Both the position numbers and the translations under genes were made by a program. From Thuidium tamariscinum (taxonomy: Eukaryota; Streptophyta; Bryopsida; Hypnales; Thuidiaceae): a stretch of DNA of 64,000 nt. Below are positions 40,101 to 54,200 of this stretch, one piece after another. Under the pieces are notes generated by a model, which was given only the letters and a program-made list of their open reading frames with translations, had not been told where the DNA came from and did not search any database. Numbering within the stretch: the stretch's first letter is position 1; every line of letters begins with the position of its first letter. The stretch lies in NCBI GenBank assembly GCA_947034885.2, contig OX344755.2:27349052-27413051 (forward strand), written 5' to 3'.

Positions 40101-43100
40101 AGAACTGGATTAGATATTACAATGTGATCACGTTGAATTTGCCTTGCAACTGGGAAGTTTGCGCGTCTTGATATCAACTAAACAACGAGGAGATTTCCTC
40201 GGCCACGAGAGTAACTCCGTAGGCTCTTGAATGGTGTGCATTTTTGAATATAATCGCATTGAATTTCACAGCATATTTTTTGTAGTAATTCTATAGAACT
40301 GGATTAGATATTACAATGTGATCACGTTGAATTTGCCTTGCAACTGGGAAGTTTGCGCGTCTTGATATCAACTAAACAACGAGGAGATTTCCTCGGCCAC
40401 GAGAATAACTCCGTAGGCTCTTGAATGGTGTGCATTTTTGAATATAATCGCATTGAATTTCACAGCATATTTTTTGTAGTAATTCTATAGAACTGGATTA
40501 GATATTACAATGTGATCACGTTGAATTTGCCTTGCAACTGGGAAGTTTGCGCGTCTTGATATCTACTAAACAACGAGGAGATTTCCTCGGCCACGAGAGT
40601 AACTCCGTAGGCTCTTGAATGGTGTGCATTTTTGAATATAATCGCATTGAATTTCACAGCATATTTTTTGTAGTAATTCTATAGAACTGGATTAGATATT
40701 ACAATGTGATCACGTTGAATTTGCCTTGCAACTGGGAAGTTTGCGCGTCTTGATATCAACTAAACAACGAGGAGATTTCCTCGGCCACGAGAATAACTCC
40801 GTAGGCTCTTGAATGGTGTGCATTTTTGAATATAATCGCATTGAATTTCACAGCATATTTTTTGTAGTAATTCTATAGAACTGGATTAGATATTACAATG
40901 TGATCACGTTGAATTTGTATTGCAACTGAGAAGTTTGTGCGTCTTGATATCAACTAAACACCTCGGAGATTTCCTCGGCCACGAGAATAACTCCGTAGGC
41001 TCTTGAATGGTGTGCATTTTTGAATTTTAATCGCATTGAATTTCACAGCATATTTTTTGTAGTAATTCTATAGAACTGGATTAGATATTACAATGTGATC
41101 ACGTTGAATTTGCCTTGCAACTGGGAAGTTTGCGCGTCTTGATATCAACTAAACAACGAGGAGATTTCCTCGGCCACGAGAATAACTCCGTAGGCTCTTG
41201 AATGGTGTGCATTTTTGAATATAATCGCATTGAATTTCACAGCATATTTTTTGTAGTAATTCTATAGAACTGGATTAGATATTACAATGTGATCACGTTG
41301 AATTTGTATTGCAACTGAGAAGTTTGTGCGTCTTGATATCAACTAAACACCTCGGAGATTTCCTCGGCCACGAGAATAACTCCGTAGGCTCTTGAATGGT
41401 GTGCATTTTTGAATTTTAATCGCATTGAATTTCACAGCATATTTTTTGTAGTAATTCTATAGAACTGGATTAGATATTACAATGTGATCACGTTGAATTT
41501 GCCTTGCAACTGGGAAGTTTGCGCGTCTTGATATCAACTAAACAACGAGGAGATTTCCTCGGCCACGAGAGTAACTCCGTAGGCTCTTGAATGGTGTGCA
41601 TTTTTGAATATAATCGCATTGAATTTCACAGCATATTTTTTGTAGTAATTCTATAGAACTGGATTAGATATTACAATGTGATCACGTTGAATTTGTATTG
41701 CAACTGAGAAGTTTGCGCGTCTTGATATCAACTAAACACCTCGGAGATTTCCTCGGCCACGAGAATAACTCCGTAGGCTCTTGAATGGTGTGCATTTTTG
41801 AATTTTAATCGCATTGAATTTCACAGCATATTTTTTGTAGTAATTCTATAGAACTGGATTAGATATTACAATGTGATCACGTTGAATTTGTATTGCAACT
41901 GAGAAGTTTGTGCGTCTTGATATCAACTAAACACCTCGGAGATTTCCTCGGCCACGAGAATAACTCCGTAGGCTCTTGAATGGTGTGCATTTTTGAATTT
42001 TAATCGCATTGAATTTCACAGCATATTTTTTGTAGTAATTCTATAGAACTGGATTAGATATTACAATGTGTTCACGTTGAATTTGCCTTGCAACTGGGAA
42101 GTTTGCGCGTCTTGATATCAACTAAACAACGAGGAGATTTCCTCGGCCACGAGAGTAACTCCGTAGGCTCTTTAATGGTGTGCATTTTTGAATATAATCG
42201 CATTGAATTTCACAGCATATTTTTTGTAGTAATTCTATAGAACTGGATTAGATATTACAATGTGATCACGTTGAATTTGCCTTGCAACTGGGAAGTTTGC
42301 GCGTCTTGATATCAACTAAACAACGAGGAGATTTCCTCGGCCACGAGAATAACTCCGTAGGCTCTTGAATGGTGTGCATTTTTGAATATAATCGCATTGA
42401 ATTTCACAGCATATTTTTTGTAGTAATTCTATAGAACTGGATTAGATATTACAATGTGATCACGTTGAATTTGCCTTGCAACTGGGAAGTTTGCGCGTCT
42501 TGATATCAACTAAACAACGAGGAGATTTCCTCGGCCACGAGAGTAACTCCGTAGGCTCTTGAATGGTGTGCATTTTTGAATATAATCGCATTGAATTTCA
42601 CAGCATATTTTTTGTAGTAATTCTATAGAACTGGATTAGATATTACAATGTGATCACGTTGAATTTGCCTTGCAACTGGGAAGTTTGCGCGTCTTGATAT
42701 CAACTAAACAACGAGGAGATTTCCTCGGCCACGAGAATAACTCCGTAGGCTCTTGAATGGTGTGCATTTTTGAATATAATCGCATTGAATTTCACAGCAT
42801 ATTTTTTGTAGTAATTCTATAGAACTGGATTAGATATTACAATGTGATCACGTTGAATTTGCCTTGCATCTGGGAAGTTTGCGCGTCTTGATATCTACTA
42901 AACAACGAGGAGATTTCCTCGGCCACGAGAGTAACTCCGTAGGCTCTTGAATGGTGTGCATTTTTGAATATAATCGCATTGAATTTCACAGCATATTTTT
43001 TGTAGTAATTCTATAGAACTGGATTAGATATTACAATGTGATCACGTTGAATTTGCCTTGCAACTGGGAAGTTTGCGCGTCTTGATATCAACTAAACAAC

Positions 43101-45000
43101 GAGGAGATTTCCTCGGCCACGAGAATAACTCCGTAGGCTCTAGAATGGTGTGCATTTTTGAATATAATCGCATTGAATTTCACAGCATATTTTTTGTAGT
43201 AATTCTATAGAACTGGATTAGATATTACAATGTGATCACGTTGAATTTGTATTGCAACTGAGAAGTTTGTGCGTCTTGATATCAACTAAACACCTCGGAG
43301 ATTTCCTCGGCCACGAGAATAACTCCGTAGGCTCTTGAATGGTGTGCATTTTTGAATTTTAATCGCATTGAATTTCACAGCATATTTTTTGTAGTAATTC
43401 TATAGAACTGGATTAGATATTACAATGTGATCACGTTGAATTTGCCTTGCAACTGGGAAGTTTGCGCGTCTTGATATCAACTAAACAACGAGGAGATTTC
43501 CTCGGCCACGAGAATAACTCCGTAGGCTCTTGAATGGTGTGCATTTTTGAATATAATCGCATTGAATTTCACAGCATATTTTTTGTAGTAATTCTATAGA
43601 ACTGGATTAGATATTACAATGTGATCACGTTGAATTTGTATTGCAACTGAGAAGTTTGTGCGTCTTGATATCAACTAAACACCTCGGAGATTTCCTCGGC
43701 CACGAGAATAACTCCGTAGGCTCTTGAATGGTGTGCATTTTTGAATTTTAATCGCATTGAATTTCACAGCATATTTTTTGTAGTAATTCTATAGAACTGG
43801 ATTAGATATTACAATGTGATCACGTTGAATTTGCCTTGCAACTGGGAAGTTTGCGCGTCTTGATATCTACTAAACAACGAGGAGATTTCCTCGGCCACGA
43901 GAGTAACTCCGTAGGCTCTTGAATGGTGTGCATTTTTGAATATAATCGCATTGAATTTCACAGCATATTTTTTGTAGTAATTCTATAGAACTGGATTAGA
44001 TATTACAATGTGATCACGTTGAATTTGCCTTGCAACTGGGAAGTTTGCGCGTCTTGATATCAACTAAACAACGAGGAGATTTCCTCGGCCACGAGAGTAA
44101 CTCCGTAGGCTCTTGAATGGTGTGCATTTTTGAATATAATCGCATTGAATTTCACAGCATATTTTTTGTAGTAATTCTATAGAACTGGATTAGATATTAC
44201 AATGTGATCACGTTGAATTTGTATTGCAACTGAGAAGTTTGCGCGTCTTGATATCAACTAAACACCTCGGAGATTTCCTCGGCCACGAGAATAACTCCGT
44301 AGGCTCTTGAATGGTGTGCATTTTTGAATTTTAATCGCATTGAATTTCACAGCATATTTTTTGTAGTAATTCTATAGAACTGGATTAGATATTACAATGT
44401 GATCACGTTGAATTTGTATTGCAACTAAGAAGTTTGCGCGTCTTGATATCAACTAAACACCTCGTAGATTTCCTCGGCCACGAGAATAACTCCGTAGGCT
44501 CTTGAATGGTGTGCATTTTTGAATTTTAATCGCATTGAATTTCACAGCATATTTTTTGTAGTAATTCTATAGAACTGGATTAGATATTACAATGTGATCA
44601 CGTTGAATTTGCCTTGCAACTGGGAAGTTTGCGCGTCTTGATATCAACTAAACAACGAGGAGATTTCCTCGGCCACGAGAATAACTCCGTAGGCTCTTGA
44701 ATGGTGTGCATTTTTGAATATAATCGCATTGAATTTCACAGCATATTTTTTGTAGTAATTCTATAGAACTGGATTAGATATTACAATGTGATCACGTTGA
44801 ATTTGTATTGCAACTGAGAAGTTTGCGCGTCTTGATATCAACTAAACACCTCGGAGATTTCCTCGGCCACGAGAATAACTCCGTAGGCTCTTGAATGGTG
44901 TGCATTTTTGAATTTTAATCGCATTGAATTTCACAGCATATTTTTTGTAGTAATTCTATAGAACTGGATTAGATATTACAATGTGATCACGTTGAATTTG
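37191..45000. repeat. Array domain E, dimer-organised canonical units
   Basis: GTATTG/GAG units with GAGAATAACT followed by long-T units alternate with CCTTG/GGG units. The clearest regular part is 37,417-39,944. After it come ATA canonical units (40.1-40.9 kb and 42.1-43.2 kb) and further alternations. Private changes include CAATTGGG near 38,400, TTTAATTTCAC at 39,481, T for A at 42,071, TTTAATGG near 42,173, GCATCTGGG near 42,868 and TCTAGA near 43,141. Confidence 0.7.
37417..39944. repeat. 389-bp dimer array, about 6.5 copies
   Basis: The GTATTG segment recurs at 37,417, 37,806, 38,195, 38,584, 38,973, 39,362 and 39,751, each exactly 389 bp apart, with a CCTTG/GGG unit between. The dimer is one 194-bp plus one 195-bp unit. 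The first three dimers have GTGCG with an AACGAGG form, the fourth has GTGCG with CACCTCGG, the last three have GCGCG with CACCTCGG, so sub-blocks were amplified in steps. The series breaks at 39,945, where two GTATTG units are adjacent. Confidence 0.9.
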
Positions 45001-46604
45001 TCTTGCAACTGAGAAGTTTGCGCGTCTTGATATCAACTAAACACCTCGTAGATTTCCTCGGCCAAGAGAATAACCCCGTAGGCTCTTGAATGGTGTGCAT
45101 TTTTGAATTTAATCGCATTGAATTTCACAGCATATTTTTTGTAGTAATTCTATAGAACTGGATTAGATATTACAATGTGATCACGTTGAATTTGCCTTGC
45201 AACTGGGAAGTTTGCGCGTCTTGATATGAACTAAACAACGAGGAGATTTCCTCGGCCACGAGAGTAACTCCGTAGGCTCTTGAATGGTGTGCATTTTTGA
45301 ATATAATCGCATTGAATTTCACAGCATATTTTTTGTAGTAATTCTATAGAACTGGATTAGATATTACAATGTGATCACGTTGAATTTGCCTTGCAACTGG
45401 GAAGTTTGCGCGTCTTGATATCAACTAAAGAACGAGGAGATTTCCTCGGCCACGAGAGTAACTCCGTAGGCTCTTGAATGGTGTGCATTTTTGAATTTAA
45501 TCGCATTGAATTTCACAGCATATTTTTTGTAGTAATTCTATAGAACTGGATTAGATATTACAATGTGATCACGTTGAATTTGCCTTGCAACTGGGAAGTT
45601 TGCGCGTCTTGATATCAACTAAACAACGAGGAGATTTCCTCGGCCACGAGAATAACTCCGTAGGCTCTTGAATGGTGTGCATTTTTGAATATAATCGCAT
45701 TGAATTTCACAGCATATTTTTTGTAGTAATTCTATAGAACTGGATTAGATATTACAATGTGATCACGTTGAATTTGTATTGCAACTGAGAAGTTTGTGCG
45801 TCTTGATATCAACTAAACACCTCGGAGATTTCCTCGGCCACGAGAATAACTCCGTAGGCTCTTGAATGGTGTGCATTTTTGAATTTTAATCGCATTGAAT
45901 TTCACAGCATATTTTTTGTAGTAATTCTATAGAACTGGATTAGATATTACAATGTGATCACGTTGAATTTGTCTTGCAACTGAGAAGTTTGCGCGTCTTG
46001 ATATCAACTAAACACCTCGTAGATTTCCTCGGCCAAGAGAATAACCCCGTAGGCTCTTGAATGGTGTGCATTTTTGAATTTAATCGCATTGAATTTCACA
46101 GCATATTTTTTGTAGTAATTCTATAGAACTGGATTAGATATTACAATGTGATCACGTTGAATTTGCCTTGCAACTGGGAAGTTTGCGCGTCTTGATATCA
46201 ACTAAACAACGAGGAGATTTCCTCGGCCACGAGAGTAACTCCGTAGGCTCTTGAATGGTGTGCATTTTTGAATATAATCGCATTGAATTTCACAGCATAT
46301 TTTTTGTAGTAATTCTATAGAACTGGATTAGATATTACAATGTGATCACGTTGAATTTGCCTTGCAACTGGGAAGTTTGCGCGTCTTGATATGAACTAAA
46401 CAACGAGGAGATTTCCTCGGCCACGAGAATAACTCCGTAGGCTCTTGAATGGTGTGCATTTTTGAATATAATCGCATTGAATTTCACAGCATATTTTTTG
46501 TAGTAATTCTATAGAACTGGATTAGATATTACAATGTGATCACGTTGAATTTGTCTTGCAACTGAGAAGTTTGCGCGTCTTGATATCAACTAAACAACGA
46601 GGAG

Positions 46605-46630
46605 ATTTCCCCGGCCAAGGGACCAACTCC
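46605..46630 (+). repeat. First TCCCCGGCCAAGGGA unit
   Basis: TCCTCGGCCACGAGA is replaced by TCCCCGGCCAAGGGA, followed by CCAACT or CTAACT. T177 to C and A186 to G keep the 177-186 pair of the second stem (T-A becomes C-G), while C184 to A loses the closing pair; TCCC/GGGA is an alternative 4-bp stem. Later copies lie near 51,080, 52,635, 53,607, 55,745, 57,300, 58,854, 60,213 (AAGAGA form), 61,577, 63,325 and 63,716. Confidence 0.75.
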
Positions 46631-46735
46631 GTAGGCTCTTGAATGGTGTGCATTTTTGAATTTTAATCGCATTGAATTTCACAGCATATTTTTTGTAGTA
46701 ATTCTATAGAACTGGATTAGATATTACAATGTGAT

Positions 46736-46790
46736 CACGTTGAATTTGCCTTGCAACTGGGAAGTTTGCGCGTCTAGTATCAACTAAACA
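46736..46790 (+). repeat. First CTAGTATC unit (1-bp deletion in the third dyad)
   Basis: GTCTTGATATCAAC becomes GTCTAGTATCAAC, one base shorter, removing the TTGATATCAA dyad and giving 193-bp spacing in ATA units. I found none before this point. Further copies lie near 49,495, 51,245, 51,438, 52,991, 54,742, 55,130, 55,517, 56,100 and 56,487, and none after domain F, so the allele is confined to about 10 kb. Confidence 0.8.
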
Positions 46791-49700
46791 ACGAGGAGAT
46801 TTCCTCGGCCACGAGAGTAACTCCGTAGGCTCTTGAATGGTGTGCATTTTTGAATATAATCGCATTGAATTTCACAGCATATTTTTTGTAGTAATTCTAT
46901 AGAACTGGATTAGATATTACAATGTGATCACGTTGAATTTGTATTGCAACTGAGAAGTTTGCGCGTCTTGATATCAACTAAACACCTCGGAGATTTCCTC
47001 GGCCACGAGAATAACTCCGTAGGCTCTTGAATGGTGTGCATTTTTGAATTTTAATCGCATTGAATTTCACAGCATATTTTTTGTAGTAATTCTATAGAAC
47101 TGGATTAGATATTACAATGTGATCACGTTGAATTTGCCTTGCAACTGGGAAGTTTGCGCGTCTTGATATCAACTAAACAACGAGGAGATTTCCTCGGCCA
47201 CGAGAGTAACTCCGTAGGCTCTTGAATGGTGTGCATTTTTGAATATAATCGCATTGAATTTCACAGCATATTTTTTGTAGTAATTCTATAGAACTGGATT
47301 AGATATTACAATGTGATCACGTTGAATTTGTATTGCAACTAAGAAGTTTGCGCGTCTTGATATCAACTAAACACCTCGGAGATTTCCTCGGCCACGAGAA
47401 TAACTCCGTAGGCTCTTGAATGGTGTGCATTTTTGAATTTTAATCGCATTGAATTTCACAGCATATTTTTTGTAGTAATTCTATAGAACTGGATTAGATA
47501 TTACAATGTGATCACGTTGAATTTGCCTTGCAACTGGGAAGTTTGCGCGTCTTGATATCAACTAAACACCTCGGAGATTTCCTCGGCCACGAGAATAACT
47601 CCGTAGGCTCTTGAATGGTGTGCATTTTTGAATATAATCGCATTGAATTTCACAGCATATTTTTTGTAGTAATTCTATAGAACTGGATTAGATATTACAA
47701 TGTGATCACGTTGAATTTGCCTTGCAACTGGGAAGTTTGCGCGTCTTGATATCAACTAAACAACGAGGAGATTTCCTCGGCCACGAGAGTAACTCCGTAG
47801 GCTCTTGAATGGTGTGCATTTTTGAATATAATCGCATTGAATTTCACAGCATATTTTTTGTAGTAATTCTATAGAACTGGATTAGATATTACAATGTGAT
47901 CACGTTGAATTTGTCTTGCAACTGAGAAGTTTGCGCGTCTTGATATCAACTAAACACCTCGGAGATTTCCTCGGCCACGAGAATAACTCCGTAGGCTCTT
48001 GAATGGTGTGCATTTTTGAATTTTAATCGCATTGAATTTCACAGCATATTTTTTGTAGTAATTCTATAGAACTGGATTAGATATTACAATGTGATCACGT
48101 TGAATTTGCCTTGCAACTGGGAAGTTTGCGCGTCTTGATATCAACTAAACAACGAGGAGATTTCCTCGGCCACGAGAGTAACTCCGTAGGCTCTTGAATG
48201 GTGTGCATTTTTGAATATAATCGCATTGAATTTCACAGCATATTTTTTGTAGTAATTCTATAGAACTGGATTAGATATTACAATGTGATCACGTTGAATT
48301 TGCCTTGCAACTGGGAAGTTTGCGCGTCTTGATATCAACTAAACAACGAGGAGATTTCCTCGGCCACGAGAATAACTCCGTAGGCTCTTGAATGGTGTGC
48401 ATTTTTGAATATAATCGCATTGAATTTCACAGCATATTTTTTGTAGTAATTCTATAGAACTGGATTAGATATTACAATGTGATCACGTTGAATTTGTATT
48501 GCAACTGAGAAGTTTGCGCGTCTTGATATCAACTAAACACCTCGGAGATTTCCTCGGCCACGAGAATAACTCCGTAGGCTCTTGAATGGTGTGCATTTTT
48601 GAATTTTAATCGCATTGAATTTCACAGCATATTTTTTGTAGTAATTCTATAGAACTGGATTAGATATTACAATGTGATCACGTTGAATTTGCCTTGCAAC
48701 TGGGAAGTTTGCGCGTCTTGATATCAACTAAACAACGAGGAGATTTCCTCGGCCACGAGAGTAACTCCGTAGGCTCTTGAATGGTGTGCATTTTTGAATA
48801 TAATCGCATTGAATTTCACAGCATATTTTTTGTAGTAATTCTATAGAACTGGATTAGATATTACAATGTGATCACGTTGAATTTGTATTGCAACTGAGAA
48901 GTTTGCGCGTCTTGATATCAACTAAACACCTCGTAGATTTCCTCGGCCAAGAGAATAACCCCGTAGGCTCTTGAATGGTGTGCATTTTTGAATATAATCG
49001 CATTGAATTTCACAGCATATTTTTTGTAGTAATTCTATAGAACTGGATTAGATATTACAATGTGATCACGTTGAATTTGCCTTGCAACTGGGAAGTTTGC
49101 GCGTCTTGATATCAACTAAACAACGAGGAGATTTCCTCGGCCACGAGAATAACTCCGTAGGCTCTTGAATGGTGTGCATTTTTGAATATAATCGCATTGA
49201 ATTTCACAGCATATTTTTTGTAGTAATTCTATAGAACTGGATTAGATATTACAATGTGATCACGTTGAATTTGTATTGCAACTGGGAAGTTTGTGCGTCT
49301 TGATATCAACTAAACACCTCGGAGATTTCCTCGGCCACGAGAATAACTCCGTAGGCTCTTGAATGGTGTGCATTTTTGAATTTTATTCGCATTGAATTTC
49401 ACAGCATATTTTTTGTAGTAATTCTATAGAACTGGATTAGATATTACAATGTGATCACGTTGAATTTGCCTTGCAACTGGGAAGTTTGCGCGTCTAGTAT
49501 CAACTAAACAACGAGGAGATTTCCTCGGCCACGAGAGTAACTCCGTAGGCTCTTGAATGGTGTGCATTTTTGAATATAATCGCATTGAATTTCACAGCAT
49601 ATTTTTTGTAGTAATTCTATAGAACTGGATTAGATATTACAATGTGATCACGTTGAATTTGTATTGCAACTGAGAAGTTTGCGCGTCTTGATATCAACTA

Positions 49701-52700
49701 AACACCTCGGAGATTTCCTCGGCCACGAGAATAACTCCGTAGGCTCTTGAATGGTGTGCATTTTTGAATTTTAATCGCATTGAATTTCACAGCATATTTT
49801 TTGTAGTAATTCTATAGAACTGGATTAGATATTACAATGTGATCACGTTGAATTTGTATTGCAACTAAGAAGTTTGCGCGTCTTGATATCAACTAAACAC
49901 CTCGGAGATTTCCTCGGCCACGAGAATAACTCCGTAGGCTCTTGAATGGTGTGCATTTTTGAATTTTAATCGCATTGAATTTCACAGCATATTTTTTGTA
50001 GTAATTCTATAGAACTGGATTAGATATTACAATGTGATCACGTTGAATTTGCCTTGCAACTGGGAAGTTTGCGCGTCTTGATATCAACTAAACAACGAGG
50101 AGATTTCCTCGGCCACGAGAGTAACTCCGTAGGCTCTTGAATGGTGTGCATTTTTGAATATAATCGCATTGAATTTCACAGCATATTTTTTGTAGTAATT
50201 CTATAGAACTGGATTAGATATTACAATGTGATCACGTTGAATTTGTATTGCAACTAAGAAGTTTGCGCGTCTTGATATCAACTAAACACCTCGGAGATTT
50301 CCTCGGCCACGAGAATAACTCCGTAGGCTCTTGAATGGTGTGCATTTTTGAATTTTAATCGCATTGAATTTCACAGCATATTTTTTGTAGTAATTCTATA
50401 GAACTGGATTAGATATTACAATGTGATCACGTTGAATTTGTCTTGCAACTGGGAAGTTTGCGCGTCTTGATATCAACTAAACAACGAGGAGATTTCCTCG
50501 GCCACGAGAATAACTCCGTAGGCTCTTGAATGGTGTGCATTTTTGAATATAATCGCATTGAATTTCACAGCATATTTTTTGTAGTAATTCTATAGAACTG
50601 GATTAGATATTACAATGTGATCACGTTGAATTTGCCTTGCAACTGGGAAGTTTGCGCGTCTTGATATCAACTAAACAACGAGGAGATTTCCTCGGCCACG
50701 AGAGTAACTCCGTAGGCTCTTGAATGGTGTGCATTTTTGAATTTAATCGCATTGAATTTCACAGCATATTTTTTGTAGTAATTCTATAGAACTGGATTAG
50801 ATATTACAATGTGATCACGTTGAATTTGCCTTGCAACTGGGAAGTTTGCGCGTCTTGATATGAACTAAACAACGAGGAGATTTCCTCGGCCACGAGAATA
50901 ACTCCGTAGGCTCTTGAATGGTGTGCATTTTTGAATATAATCGCATTGAATTTCACAGCATATTTTTTGTAGTAATTCTATAGAACTGGATTAGATATTA
51001 CAATGTGATCACGTTGAATTTGTATTGCAACTGAGAAGTTTGCGCGTCTTGATATCAACTAAACAACGAGGAGATTTCCCCGGCCAAGGGACCAACTCCG
51101 TAGGCTCTTGAATGGTGTGCATTTTTGAATTTTAATGGCATTGAATTTCACAGCATATTTTTTGTAGTAATTCTATAGAACTGGATTAGATATTACAATG
51201 TGATCACGTTGAATTTGCCTTGCAACTGGGAAGTTTGCGCGTCTAGTATCAACTAAACAACGAGGAGATTTCCTCGGCCACGAGAGTAACTCCGTAGGCT
51301 CTTGAATGGTGTGCATTTTTGAATATAATCGCATTGAATTTCACAGCATATTTTTTGTAGTAATTCTATAGAACTGGATTAGATATTACAATGTGATCAC
51401 GTTGAATTTGCCTTGCAACTGGGAAGTTTGCGCGTCTAGTATCAACTAAACAACGAGGAGATTTCCTCGGCCACGAGAGTAACTCCGTAGGCTCTTGAAT
51501 GGTGTGCATTTTTGAATATAATCGCATTGAATTTCACAGCATATTTTTTGTAGTAATTCTATAGAACTGGATTAGATATTACAATGTGATCACGTTGAAT
51601 TTGCCTTGCAACTGGGAAGTTTGCGCGTCTTGATATCAACTAAACAACGAGGAGATTTCCTCGGCCACGAGAGTAACTCCGTAGGCTCTTGAATGGTGTG
51701 CATTTTTGAATATAATCGCATTGAATTTCACAGCATATTTTTTGTAGTAATTCTATAGAACTGGATTAGATATTACAATGTGATCACGTTGAATTTGCCT
51801 TGCAACTGGGAAGTTTGCGCGTCTTGATATCAACTAAACAACGAGGAGATTTCCTCGGCCACGAGAATAACTCCGTAGGCTCTTGAATGGTGTGCATTTT
51901 TGAATTTTAATCGCATTGAATTTCACAGCATATTTTTTGTAGTAATTCTATAGAACTGGATTAGATATTACAATGTGATCACGTTGAATTTGTCTTGCAA
52001 CTGAGAAGTTTGCGCGTCTTGATATCAACTAAACACCTCGTAGATTTCCTCGGCCAAGAGAATAACCCCGTAGGCTCTTGAATGGTGTGCATTTTTGAAT
52101 TTAATCGCATTGAATTTCACAGCATATTTTTTGTAGTAATTCTATAGAACTGGATTAGATATTACAATGTGATCACGTTGAATTTGCCTTGCAACTGGGA
52201 AGTTTGCGCGTCTTGATATCAACTAAACAACGAGGAGATTTCCTCGGCCACGAGAGTAACTCCGTAGGCTCTTGAATGGTGTGCATTTTTGAATATAATC
52301 GCATTGAATTTCACAGCATATTTTTTGTAGTAATTCTATAGAACTGGATTAGATATTACAATGTGATCACGTTGAATTTGCCTTGCAACTGGGAAGTTTG
52401 CGCGTCTTGATATGAACTAAACAACGAGGAGATTTCCTCGGCCACGAGAGTAACTCCGTAGGCTCTTGAATGGTGTGCATTTTTGAATTTAATCGCATTG
52501 AATTTCACAGCATATTTTTTGTAGTAATTCTATAGAACTGGATTAGATATTACAATGTGATCACGTTGAATTTGTCTTGCAACTGAGAAGTTTGCGCGTC
52601 TTGATATCAACTAAACAACGAGGAGATTTCCCCGGCCAAGGGACCAACTCCGTAGGCTCTTGAATGGTGTGCATTTTTGAATTTTAATCGCATTGAATTT

Positions 52701-52752
52701 CACAGCATATTTTTTGTAGTAATTCTATAGAACTGGATTAGATATTACAATG

Positions 52753-52839
52753 TGACCACGTTGAATTTGTCGTGCAACTAAGAAGTTTGCGCGTCCTGAT
52801 ATCAACTAAACACCTACGAGATTTCCTCGGCCAGGAGAA
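52753..52839 (+). repeat. Diverged GACCAC-lineage variable segment, copy 5
   Basis: Same haplotype as copies 1-4, about 18.6 kb away from copy 4. Here it follows a GGCCAAGGGACC unit, a context not seen in domain D. Confidence 0.85.
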
Positions 52840-53140
52840 TAACTCCGTAGGCTCTTGAATGGTGTGCATTTTTGAATTTTAATCGCATTGAATTTCACAG
52901 CATATTTTTTGTAGTAATTCTATAGAACTGGATTAGATATTACAATGTGATCACGTTGAATTTGCCTTGCAACTGGGAAGTTTGCGCGTCTAGTATCAAC
53001 TAAACGACGAGGAGATTTCCTCGGCCACGAGAGTAACTCCGTAGGCTCTTGAATGGTGTGCATTTTTGAATTTAATCGCATTGAATTTCACAGCATATTT
53101 TTTGTAGTAATTCTATAGAACTGGATTAGATATTACAATG

Positions 53141-53227
53141 TGACCACGTTGAATTTGTCGTGCAACTAAGAAGTTTGCGCGTCCTGATATCAACTAAACA
53201 CCTACGAGATTTCCTCGGCCAGGAGAA
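53141..53227 (+). repeat. Diverged GACCAC-lineage variable segment, copy 6
   Basis: Same haplotype, 388 bp (two units) after copy 5. The unit between carries both CTAGTATC and a private ACGACGAGG. Confidence 0.85.
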
Positions 53228-53724
53228 TAACTCCGTAGGCTCTTGAATGGTGTGCATTTTTGAATTTTAATCGCATTGAATTTCACAGCATATTTTTTGT
53301 AGTAATTCTATAGAACTGGATTAGATATTACAATGTGATCACGTTGAATTTGTATTGCAACTGAGAAGTTTGCGCGTCTTGATATCAACTAAACACCTCG
53401 GAGATTTCCTCGGCCACGAGAATAACTCCGTAGGCTCTTGAATGGTGTGCATTTTTGAATATAATCGCATTGAATTTCACAGCATATTTTTTGTAGTAAT
53501 TCTATAGAACTGGATTAGATATTACAATGTGATCACGTTGAATTTGTCTTGCAACTGAGAAGTTTGCGCGTCTTGATATCAACTAAACAACGAGGAGATT
53601 TCCCCGGCCAAGGGACCAACTCCGTAGGCTCTTGAATGGTGTGCATTTTTGAATTTTAATCGCATTGAATTTCACAGCATATTTTTTGTAGTAATTCTAT
53701 AGAACTGGATTAGATATTACAATG

Positions 53725-53811
53725 TGACCACGTTGAATTTGTCGTGCAACTAAGAAGTTTGCGCGTCCTGATATCAACTAAACACCTACGAGATTTCCTC
53801 GGCCAGGAGAA
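53725..53811 (+). repeat. Diverged GACCAC-lineage variable segment, copy 7
   Basis: Same haplotype, 584 bp (three units) after copy 6, again directly following a GGCCAAGGGACC unit, so the pair of copies 5 and 6 and the pair 7 and 8 look like one duplicated block of about 972 bp. Confidence 0.85.
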
Positions 53812-54113
53812 TAACTCCGTAGGCTCTTGAATGGTGTGCATTTTTGAATTTTAATCGCATTGAATTTCACAGCATATTTTTTGTAGTAATTCTATAGAAC
53901 TGGATTAGATATTACAATGTGATCACGTTGAATTTGCCTTGCAACTGGGAAGTTTGCGCGTCTTGATATCAACTAAACGACGAGGAGATTTCCTCGGCCA
54001 CGAGAGTAACTCCGTAGGCTCTTGAATGGTGTGCATTTTTGAATATAATCGCATTGAATTTCACAGCATATTTTTTGTAGTAATTCTATAGAACTGGATT
54101 AGATATTACAATG

Positions 54114-54200
54114 TGACCACGTTGAATTTGTCGTGCAACTAAGAAGTTTGCGCGTCCTGATATCAACTAAACACCTACGAGATTTCCTCGGCCAGGAGAA
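54114..54200 (+). repeat. Diverged GACCAC-lineage variable segment, copy 8
   Basis: Last copy of this haplotype in the window, 389 bp after copy 7. The unit between carries ACGACGAGG, the same private change as between copies 5 and 6, but with TTGATATCAA intact, so the deletion was lost or gained by conversion in one block. Confidence 0.85.

Noticed and set aside
46045..48959. Second example of the 2,914-bp duplication (CACCTCGTAG/AATAACCCCG markers 2,914 bp apart)
   Set aside because: The spacing is the same but the neighbouring units do not match in order, so it is probably just 15 units by coincidence.
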